Source of the DNA: Parvularia atlantis
Taxonomy: Eukaryota > Opisthokonta > Rotosphaerida
Assembly: GCA_943704415.1 (NCBI GenBank)
Contig: CALSCO010001914.1
Coordinates: 1-12,160 of the forward strand
Direction of reading: 5' to 3'
DNA length: 12,160 bases
Below the pieces are notes generated by a model. The model did not search any database, was not told where the DNA came from, and was given only the letters and a program-made list of their open reading frames with translations. Shown here one piece after another: positions 1 through 7,132 of this stretch. The position numbers were made by a program, and so were the translations under genes. The first letter of the stretch is position 1. Each line of letters begins with the position of its first letter.

Positions 1-34
1 GGGGGAGGTGGAAGGGGGGTTGGGGAGGTTGGGG
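1..34 (+). repeat. G-rich tract, possible G-quadruplex
   Basis: The plus strand carries four G runs of 4-6 bases (1-5, 14-19, 22-25, 31-34) separated by loops of 8, 2 and 5 nt. On the minus strand this is a polypyrimidine tract inside, or just after the start of, the possible leftmost gene. The 8-nt loop is slightly longer than the usual quadruplex rule allows, and the tract is cut by the window edge. Confidence 0.45.
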
Positions 35-114
35 AGAGCGTCCGCGGCCGGGGAGGAGAGTGCCGGCTCTGTGCGGGTGCAGAAGCTTCTAGACTTGCCA
101 GCTTTTTTGGACAT
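1..114 (-). CDS. Possible 5' end of an unidentified protein (partial, runs off left edge)
   Basis: An ATG at 114-112 lies in a good initiation context (CCACC directly before it on the minus strand). It opens a frame with no stop through to base 1, 38 codons. The peptide begins MSKKAGKSRSFC, a short lysine-rich start, and then becomes Ser/Pro-rich; I recognise no family. It lies 59 bp downstream of the DCTN2 stop on the same strand, which matches the tight head-to-tail spacing of the other minus-strand genes here. No clear splice donor is visible before the edge. It could equally be chance open sequence in the DCTN2 3' UTR, because the C-rich part (1-40) is low complexity. Confidence 0.3.
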   Translation of the reverse strand, partial: MSKKAGKSRSFCTRTEPALSSPAADALPNLPNPPSTSP

Positions 115-173
115 GGTGGCTAGTTGGCAAGCGGCGTGCTTGCATGGCGTTGCCCATCTAACAGCAAGACTGG

Positions 174-1661
174 TCACTTTGTGGAGAGCGCCTGCGTGCG
201 AGCGAGCAGGTCCGACACGCGCTTGTCGAGCACGTCGATGTTGCGCTGCACCGTCGCGCTGTTGGCCGCCAGCCCAGCCTCGACTTTGGCCAGCAGCGCC
301 TCGTGCGCCTTGAGCTGCTCCGACAGCTGGCCCTGCGACCGAGCGACGGCTGCGCGCGGGCTGAGCGGGGCGCGAGGCAACGCGGCGACGGCGACTGCGC
401 GCACCTTGCACCGTGTCGACTAGCCCGATCGCGCTCTGGTGCACGTGCTGCAGCGAGCGCAGCCGGTCGACCAGGGTCGGGAGGGTGTGCACAAGCGGGT
501 CCCACCGGTCGAGGCGCTCAAACAGCGCGTTGATCTGGGCCGGTGCCCGTCAGCCATCTGGCGTGGCCGCATGCAGAGGCAGGCGCGCCACCTTGCCGTC
601 CGTGTCGGCGTCGACCGTCGGCTTGCGCTGCATCGCCATGCGGTCGAGGTCGGGCAGGAGCAGCTTGACGCGCGTGGCGAGCGACTCGAGCTGGCGCGGC
701 TCGAGCAGCGCCAGGCGCTGGCCCAGCGCGGCGACGGTGGCCGCGAGGCTGCCGGCCGCGAGGTTGACCGCGGCCGGGTTGCCGACGGCCTTCTCGAGCG
801 CGGCGACGCGGCTGTCGAGCTGCACAACGTGCTCGTCGAGCACCTGGCGCGCGAGGTCGCTGGAGAAGAAGAGCTCGTAGACAACGGCGTCCTGCGTGCG
901 CGGAGGAGGGGACGGTGACGTGCGTCAGTGCGCACCGTGCGGCAAGGGCCAGCGTATCGCGCACCACGTTCAAGGCCGACACAGCGGCGCCGCCTGCACC
1001 GCCCGCGGCCGCTGGCTTGGCCGCCTGCTCGCGAAGCAGGTGCTGCAGCTGCTGCACGAGGCGCGTGGCCGCCGAGGGCGCGGCCGCCCCGCTCGTGCCG
1101 TCGACGCGCTGGCCGAGCAGCTGCAGCTGCGCGTCAAGCGCGTGCATCTGCTCCTTGGCGTCGCGCACGACGACGCCCTTGTCGAGCACGGCCGTCTGGC
1201 GCACGCGCCCGGTGAGGTACGCACGACCGCGCAGGGACGGACGCACGTCGCTCTGCCCGCCGAGATCCTGCGCGAGCTGCACCACCTCGAGCTTGAGCCG
1301 CTGCAGGCGCTGCGCCGGCGTCTCGACGACCGTGGCATCGCGCAGGCCCGCCAGCACCTCGTACACGGTCTGGCCGGGCGTGGCGCCCGCGGGCGGCAGG
1401 CCCTGCTCAGCGCGGCGGAAGGCGGTGCGCGCGGCGGCGACGTCGATCTTGTCGGTCGCGATGTCCTTCCTGGCCGCGCCCGCGCCGTCGTCGCCTGCGC
1501 CGGCGAGCGCGGCGGCCGCGGCCGGCACATCAGGCGTCTCGTAGACGTCCTTCTGCGTGTCCTGCGGGCGAGGTGGGCGGCGTGAGGCGGCGCGCGGGGC
1601 GCGCGTCGCGGGGCGAGCCGCGCACAAGCTCAAGGCCCACGAAGCGCTCCGACGCCGACAT
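174..1661 (-). CDS. DCTN2: Dynamitin, dynactin subunit 2 (p50), 6 exons
   Basis: Model: complement of 174-332, 412-534, 592-891, 965-1195, 1247-1561, 1626-1661, giving 387 aa (human p50 is about 400). Dynamitin forms part of the dynactin shoulder, linking the p150 arm to the Arp1 filament for dynein cargo transport. Visible: the N-terminal Arp1-binding motif DVYETPD (residues 17-23); a central helix typical of the family (LQRLKLEVVQLAQDLGG); long amphipathic coiled-coil stretches; the C-terminal segment LPTLVDRLRSLQHVHQSA; and a final coiled coil ending NSATVQRNIDVLDKRVSDLL. All five introns are phase 0 and 51-79 nt long. The 51-nt intron 1196-1246 keeps the frame, so it could instead be coding (17 extra residues). 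The donor at 964 was chosen by phase. The start ATG at 1661 is the only one giving the DVYETPD exon. A (CA)6 tract lies just upstream (1683-1694). Confidence 0.87.
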
Positions 1662-1774
1662 CGTGACGGAAAACGACGAGCGCACACACACACAGGTCTT
1701 GGCATGCACAAGGTGGGCGTGGGAAGAGGGGCAGAGCAGGCGGGCGGACGGGGCGCGGGAACGTGCGGCCTCGC

Positions 1775-2879
1775 TCATGCGGTCTCCTCCTGGTCCGTCA
1801 GCTTGTCGTACGCGGTCTGGGACGTGGCGAGGCGGATGCGCTCTCGCACGACCGTGTCATCGACCGCGTCCGGGTCGACGTACTCCTGCACGTTGAAGAA
1901 GACGTACTTGTTGAGCAGCGCGCCGCCGAGCATCTCGAGCACGAAGAGAAGGTACTCGATCTTGATGAAGTTGGCCTCGACCATGTACGGCGGGTTGTTC
2001 TTGTTGAGAATGGCGTTGTCGATGTAGCCGAAGACGAAGCCCTGGATGACATGCAGGAGGATGTAGAGCTTGATGGCGATGAACTTTTTCCCGATGTCGT
2101 ACGGCCGGAGCACGACGCGGAAGATGCGGTAGACCTGGAGCAGGCCCCACATGGCCAGGATGAGAAACACGAACGTGAGCACGGTCATGGCCAGGTCGAC
2201 GTTGCTCTCGAGCAGCGAGCCCTTGCCCTTGGCCACGCCCTTGAAGATGAGGATGCAGCTGAGCGTGGAGATGAGCGGGCGGGTGATGGCAAACTGGTAG
2301 ATGCACAAGTGCAGTAGCTGCGACGCGGGCGCGCGCGAGCGCATGAGCCACAGCACGCGCAGACTCACCCCGCACCACGGGCGGCGCACCTGCATCATGC
2401 GCTCGCCCGGGTAGGCCATCACGCAGAAGCACACGCGGTACGGCGTCTTGTTCTCGGCCTTCCAGTGCGCCTGCTCGCGGCCGCCGAGGTAGTTGTAGAT
2501 GAGCTGCATGAAGCTGATGATGGCAAACGACTCGAACACGTCCAGGAAAATCTGGACGATGTAGCGGTACTGCAGGTACGCCGCCGGGAGGGACATGTTG
2601 ACCAGGCCGAGCGTGGCCCAGATGGGGATGAGCGAGACGACGCGGAGGACGAGCGTCTGCGTGCGCGGCTGCGTCCACGTCTGGAAGTACTGCCGCATGT
2701 GCAGCCCATAGACGATCCACGTCGAGAGCACGGCGCCGACGCCGAGGATAAGCAGCAAGTACCTGCGAGCGCGCGGGCGAGGTCAGCGCAGCGGCTTGTG
2801 CCCGTGCGCGTGCGCGGTGCGCGTACCCGGCGCGGGTGGCCTGCTGGAACTCTTCGCTGGTGGGTGGCGCGGCGGTCAT
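1775..2879 (-). CDS. TMEM184 / DUF300 (organic solute transporter alpha-like) 7-helix membrane protein, 3 exons
   Basis: Model: complement of 1775-2317, 2390-2762, 2827-2879, giving 322 aa. The family contains TMEM184 proteins and OST-alpha; the molecular role of the fungal members is poorly known, so no substrate is assigned. Visible: about seven hydrophobic segments (roughly residues 19-36, 55-74, 86-106, then four more after 140), the conserved acidic/aromatic stretch FLDVFESFAIISF followed by YNYLGG (107-112), and a basic loop followed by KKFIAIKLYILLH and QGFVFGYID. The C-terminal tail is acidic and polar (residues after 290). Introns are 64 nt (phase 2) and 72 nt (phase 0; an unspliced reading would insert 24 unrelated residues into a helix-flanking loop). 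ATG 2879 is used because the in-frame extension to 2918 starts with GTG. It lies 113 bp upstream of the DCTN2 start codon on the same strand. Confidence 0.85.
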
Positions 2880-2974
2880 GGGTGCGCGCTGGCGTCGGGC
2901 TCGCGGGGGACTGTTCACACGGCGCGCGCAAAGTGCGGGCCGCGTGACGACGTGCAGGTGATCACGGCCGCCCC

Positions 2975-3000
2975 GATTGGTCCGCGCAAGCAGCCAATGG
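2975..3000 (-). promoter_or_regulatory. Inverted pair of CCAAT boxes upstream of TMEM184
   Basis: GATTGG (2975-2980) and CCAATGG (2994-3000) face each other 13 bp apart, 96-121 bp upstream of the TMEM184 start codon. CCAAT boxes bound by the HAP/NF-Y complex act in either orientation at this distance in fungal and animal promoters. A CRE/ATF-like GACGTCAT follows at 3009-3016. Function is inferred from position and consensus only. Confidence 0.45.
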
Positions 3001-3207
3001 GCGCGAGAGACGTCATCCGTTCAGTTCGTGCGCGCGGAAGGGTCAAGTCCGTCCGTGCGTCCCTCTGCAGGGACTGGACACGTTAGTCGCTAACGCCCTT
3101 CCAGGCAGCACTCCGTGCTTTCGTGTGATATGACGGCATCAAGATCGGCGTTCACCCGCTTCACCTCCTACCCCACTTAACCCCCCTCTCATCCTCTCCG
3201 CCCCGCC

Positions 3208-3267
3208 CTTCTCGACTTCTTCCACGGCTACTTCATCGGCTACATCGACCTGATGATCAACCAGGCG
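3208..3267 (+). pseudogene. Exon-like fragment resembling TMEM184/DUF300 helix, probable relic
   Basis: Twenty consecutive codons read LLDFFHGYFIGYIDLMINQA on the plus strand, and nearly all end in C or G like the real exons of this window. The intact TMEM184 gene nearby encodes LLHVIQGFVFGYIDNAI, with LL, G and GYID at the same offsets; 12 bases (GGCTACATCGAC) are identical. An in-frame stop lies upstream at 3178-3180, and no further family sequence follows. No splice sites tie it to another exon. I read it as the remnant of an inverted duplicate, but chance similarity of a hydrophobic segment is not excluded. Confidence 0.3.
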
Positions 3268-3493
3268 ACTGCACCGTCGCCAACCTTGGGCACGCTTTCG
3301 TTGGGCCGTCCAGGCACTCGCCTGTGGCTCGAGCAACCGGATAGTGCGCCTTCAAGTTGCCTGCACGCGCGTTCGCTCCGCGAGCCACCCGTCCTCGCGC
3401 GCCGCGCTCAAACGCAGACTCGGAGACCGCCGAAGGACTGGACGCTCATTGCAGCAACGCTCACTCACATGCATGCGTGCGAGCGAAGCGAGT

Positions 3494-4583
3494 TCACAGC
3501 CCTTTCTTTCTCTCGTCAACGCTGAGGTCGCCGGGCCCGAGCAGCGCGAGCAGGATGAAGCCGCCGAGTACGCTCAGCGTCTGGAAAAAGTCGTACTGCA
3601 CGACGTCGCGCGTCGTCGGCGTCGCCTCGAGCTGCCAGAACGCGTTAAGTGCGATGTTGGCGAGCGAGAGGCCGACGAGCAGGACGACCTGCGGGGCCCC
3701 ACGTGTGCGCTCAGCATGCGCGTCACGCCGGGTGCGTGCCGCACCGAGGTCATCTTGGCCTTGAACCCGAGCACGACCATGAGCGACATGACCGTGCCCA
3801 CGGCCACGAGCACGACGCGCATCGGCGTCAGCGCCGCCGTGCCGCCCGCGACCATGATCGACAGGCACAGGCACACGAGCAGCAGCCGCCCGGCCAGCTG
3901 CAGGTAGTTGGTGTAGCGCGCCTGGTCGAGCTCGGGCAGGCCAGCGAAGACCGAGCGCGAGCCGCCGCGCGGCGTTACGTACGCCTCGGCCAGCACGAGC
4001 AGCAGGCCGCCGCAGACCGAGAGCAGGCGCAGCACGAACGCGGCCGAGGCGATCATGTTGTACGCGACGGCCTGGATCTGCGATGGGCACGCACGTGTCA
4101 GCGGCCAGCACACGCCCCGCCCGTCGACCCGGCCGCACGCACGACGATGTCGCCGATGAGCAGGCCCACGCCCACGCCCACGCGCAGCTTGCCCATCACG
4201 AGCACACTGCCCACGACCTGCGCCGCCACGTTGAATGCCACGAACGCCGCCGCGCCCCACGCGCCAAAGCCGTGCCGCTCAAAGTACATGCACTGCGCGG
4301 CGCATCGCCGTGAGAGCCCGATGCGCGCGCGTGCACTGGTGCTGCGCGGCGCACCTGCCCGTCCCAGTGCCTCACCAGGCGCAGCGCATCCTCGAGGAAC
4401 GTCGACACGAGCAGGAAGCGGGCCAGGGCTGCACGGCGCGTCCGTCAGCATCGCCCGATGTGCGTGTGGCGGCCGCAGCAGCGCACCGGGCAGCACCGGG
4501 CGCAGCCGCCGGAAGCCCGCCGCAACGGCGTCCTCGACCTGCAGCCGCTGCATCGTGCTCTCGACGGCCTTCAACGCCTGCAT
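3494..4583 (-). CDS. SURF4: SURF4 / Erv29 ER cargo receptor, 5 exons
   Basis: Model: complement of 3494-3688, 3745-4077, 4143-4292, 4355-4428, 4487-4583, giving 282 aa (human SURF4 269). This polytopic receptor loads soluble secretory cargo into COPII vesicles at the ER and cycles back from the Golgi. Visible family marks: LARFLLVSTFLEDALR (STFLED at 41-46), GGLLLVLAE (130-138), VFAGLPELD followed by YLQLAGRLLLV, GFKAKMTS, NAFW (233-236), YDFFQTLSVLGG (from 250) and a C-terminal KKGL, a KKxx-type dilysine retrieval signal as in human KKEW. Introns are 56-65 nt: the first is phase 1 and the others phase 0. All begin GTGCG. The start ATG 4583 gives an N-terminal helix of the usual length. The APE2 stop is only 74 bp upstream. 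Confidence 0.94.
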
Positions 4584-4657
4584 CGTCGGGACAGCGCGGG
4601 GTGTGCGGAAAGTGGCCGCTGAGCACGATCGATCAACACCTCAAGATGCACTCACTG

Positions 4658-6861
4658 TCACCCTGGCTTGTCGCGGCCGGCGCCACGCGGCCCGGTAGTG
4701 AGGGGCGAGTCGGTCGCGCGGCGCGTAGCCCACTCGAAAAACTCGCAGCGCGTGCTGTTGTCGGCCTTCCAGTCGCCCTTGGGACGCGCGCAGATGAAGA
4801 ACTTTCGCCCTGCACCAGCAGCCGCACGTGAGTCAGCAGGGGCTTGTTCAGGAGAAGGCGGGCCAGCGCACCCTGGTTGGGCCCGCCCTTTGTCACCGCT
4901 AGCATCACGCACGGCTCGCGGTGCCGGCACAGCGGCAGGCGCGGTGTCGACATGAGCAGGCTGCGCGCCCGTCGTCGTTAAGATCGCGCGATCACTTCGT
5001 TTGCGTGCGGCGGCGCACCTTCCCCACTGCTTGCGCGCGTCGCCGGGCGACGGCACCTCGACCGCATCTTCGATGTTGACCGCCACGAGCACGTCGTCCG
5101 CAATCCTGCGCAGCGGTCAGCGATCGCGAGCAGGGCAGGGAAGCCTACGCACAGCTCATCATCGCGCTCCGGTGGCTCGGGCGGCTCGGGCGGCTCGGGC
5201 GGCTCAGGCTGCTCGGGCGCCTCAGTGGTTGTCGCGGCCGCGGGTCGAGCGAAGAAGCGCGCGATCGATGGCTGCCCGGCCACGGCCTCGCCCGAGCGCG
5301 CCTTTTTGTGCGGCCGTGGTGGCGGCGGCGCCGTCTTGGCCGGCCGCTTCACGTTGGCGGTCGGCGCGGGCGCGGGCGCGGGCGCAGGCGCGGGCGGCTT
5401 GGCAGCTGCAGCCGCGGCGGCGGCGGCGATGAACGCGGTCAACGTCTGCTGCTTACCTGAGAACTCGGGCATCCAGCGTGAGCACAGCGGCGGCGGTGTG
5501 GCAGGCGGCACCAACTCGAGGCCAAAGTCTGCGCGCAGCGCGCGTCATACCACCGCACGCAGCGCACGGCAGGGGCAGCACGCACCGCCCGCGTCGGCGC
5601 GCACGGGGCAGTGGTCTGAGCCGTGCACCTCGCGCAGGATCGCGCAGTTGCTGAACCCGCCCGGCCCGTCAACGAGCGCGCGGTCGGCGATGATGTAGTC
5701 GATGCGCGTGCCGTAGTTGGTTTCGCGCGCGTTGGTGCGCGTGTCCCAGCACGTGTACGCTGCCGCCCCCGCCGTCAGATGCTGATTGCTAGACGAGCGC
5801 GCTCGTACCCTTGCCCTGCGTAGGGTGAAAGTGGCGATACAGGTCGACAAACTCGCCGCCGCCGTCGACGAGGAACGCGTGCAGCCTACGCGCGCGCGCG
5901 TGCTCAGGACAGCCGTGCAGACCGTGTGTGTGCACCACTGTCGGTCCGGCCGCGCCATAAAGTCGGTCAGGCCCGAGCGGCGCAGCATGCGCTCGGGGTC
6001 GCACGTGTCGATCTCGCGGTGCACGCAGTTGACGTCGCCCGCGACCACGACGTGGCGCCCGGCGCGGCGCAGGGCTGTCGCGGGGCGTGTGAGCACTGAG
6101 CTGTGCGAGTGTGGAGCGGCGCCGCACCCTCAACGCGCGCCTGCAGCACGCGGTTGAAGGACATCTTGAACCCGAAGCGGTCCTCGTCGTCCACGCCCGC
6201 GTTCGGGAAGTAGCAGTTGAACAGCACGAAGGCCTGGTGGTCAGTCACGACGCAGCGCCCCTCGCTGTCGAGCTCGCGCAGGCCGTCGGCATCGAGGTCG
6301 GCTGCGGCGCGCGTCAGGGTGTGCGCGAGTGCGCGCGAGTGCGCGCGAGCCGATCGCACCGACGGACGGGTCGACGTAGTGCCCGATCGTCCCACTGCTC
6401 CCGCTCCCGCTGCTGCTGGTGCTGCTCGTCCACAGCCCGTTGAGGCCCTCCTCGGCCGCCACGGGCAGCCAGCGACTCGCCTGGCGCACGTACGTCGCGA
6501 CGCCCGAATAGCCCGATCGTGGCCGGCAGAACGAAAAGTAGCTGCGCCGCGAGACGTGTGCGCGTGAGCCTCGCGTGCACGCGGCAGCAGCGGCACCGCT
6601 CCCGCACGAGTCGTAGCCCGACACGATGGCAATGTCGGCCGCGAGCTTGTCGCGCGTGATCTTGGTCTCCTGGAAGCAGACGATGTCGGCGTCAAAGTGG
6701 TCGAGCACGGCCTTGAACGAGCGCAGCGTGTTCCACGGCGCGTAGTCCGTGAGCGTGCGCACGCCGTTGACGTTGAACGTGACGATGCGGCACGCGGGCG
6801 GCGGCGCGGGCGGCGGGGGCTGTGCTGGCGGTGGCTGCGACGACGCCAACTTGATCGACAT
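4658..6861 (-). CDS. APN2: AP endonuclease 2 (Apn2/APE2), ExoIII-type, with two PIP boxes and GRF zinc finger, 10 exons
   Basis: Model: complement of 4658-4809, 4872-4960, 5019-5105, 5153-5528, 5586-5759, 5809-5885, 5936-6095, 6128-6301, 6360-6541, 6608-6861, giving 574 aa. The enzyme cleaves abasic sites and trims 3' ends in base-excision repair in the nucleus. The exonuclease-endonuclease-phosphatase fold spans about residues 25-340: TFNVNG (Asn32), FQETK (Glu65), [30 protein letters not shown] (Asp224, Asn226) followed by [13 protein letters not shown]-like [15 protein letters not shown] and GSDHCPV (Asp331, His332). All catalytic residues are present. The tail has two PCNA-interacting boxes (367-374 and 426-433), Ala- and Pro-rich linkers, and a GRF zinc finger (about 504-552) with ligands Cys506, His508, Cys531, Cys546 and motif GRKF. 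Introns are 47-66 nt except 6096-6127, only 32 nt. ATG 6861 follows the ACS stop by 27 bp. Confidence 0.95.
5251..5274 (-). other. Canonical PIP box in APE2 tail
   Basis: These bases encode QPSIARFF, which fits the PCNA-interacting consensus Q-x-x-(I/L/M)-x-x-(F/Y)-(F/Y) exactly (residues 426-433). Basic residues (HKKARS) lie about ten positions before it, as in strong PIP boxes. It is the second PCNA-type motif in this protein. Confidence 0.8.
5428..5451 (-). other. PIP-like motif at end of APE2 catalytic region
   Basis: Encodes QQTLTAFI (residues 367-374), directly after MPEFSGK. In fungal Apn2 proteins a similar PEF-x-GKQ-x-x-I/L-x-x-FF sequence follows the nuclease domain and binds PCNA. 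Here the last aromatic is replaced by Ile, so binding may be weaker. It is followed by nine alanines and a Pro-Ala repeat. Confidence 0.65.
6096..6127 (-). other. Very short (32 nt) intron in APE2
   Basis: The reading frame must shift between RVLQARVE and LTRPATAL to keep the family alignment (helix before the VVVAGDVN strand). The only fitting splice pair is donor GTGCGG at 6127 and acceptor CTCAG at 6096, phase 1. The result is 32 nt, 14-15 nt shorter than any other firm intron of the minus-strand genes. A single base error in the assembly could in principle mimic the need for it. Confidence 0.65.
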
Positions 6862-6888
6862 TGCTGCTTTTTGCGATCGACAAAACGT
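6862..6888 (-). promoter_or_regulatory. 27-bp gap between ACS stop and APE2 start
   Basis: Only 27 bp separate the TAG of the acetyl-CoA synthetase gene (6889-6891) from the APE2 ATG. The stretch is locally A/T-rich on the minus strand (runs of T and of five A) and contains CGATCG. The ACS 3' end signals and the APE2 core promoter must overlap each other or lie within the neighbouring coding sequence. Confidence 0.6.
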
Positions 6889-7097
6889 CTACTTGTGCTG
6901 CTTTTGGTGGGGGTGGTGGGGGTGCGCGGCGAAGTGCGGGTGCTGCACGAGGTCGATGACGGTCTGGACGATGGACGGGTCGTTGAGCGTCGTGACGTCG
7001 CTGCGCACAAGTACGCGACGTCAGATGGCGCACGGGTGGCGCCACCGCCGCGCACCCGAGCTGGTCCGCCTCGCCCGCCGCGATCTTGCGCAGGATG

Positions 7098-7132
<35 letters not shown>

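Larger units (their letters stand above)
2880..3493. other. Intergenic region between TMEM184 start and SURF4 stop
   Basis: This is one of the two long gaps between genes in the window (614 bp). Its left part probably carries the TMEM184 promoter and its right part the SURF4 3' UTR. It contains two CCAAT boxes, a GACGTCAT motif at 3009-3016, a 5-bp inverted repeat GTTAG/CTAAC at 3082-3094, a pyrimidine-rich stretch (about 3164-3225) and the exon-like fragment listed separately. The plus-strand frame from 3253 to 3525 has no recognisable protein after its first five codons. Confidence 0.6.

Noticed and set aside
518-1711. One 397-residue unspliced frame over the dynamitin gene
   Set aside because: It reads through introns 1196-1246 and 892-964 and then enters the wrong frame, giving Arg/Ala-rich sequence. 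Splicing restores the dynamitin C-terminal half.
2880-2918. N-terminal extension of TMEM184 to 2918
   Set aside because: The codon at 2918 is GTG, and the extra residues are Arg/Pro-rich. ATG 2879 is the first ATG and has a good context.
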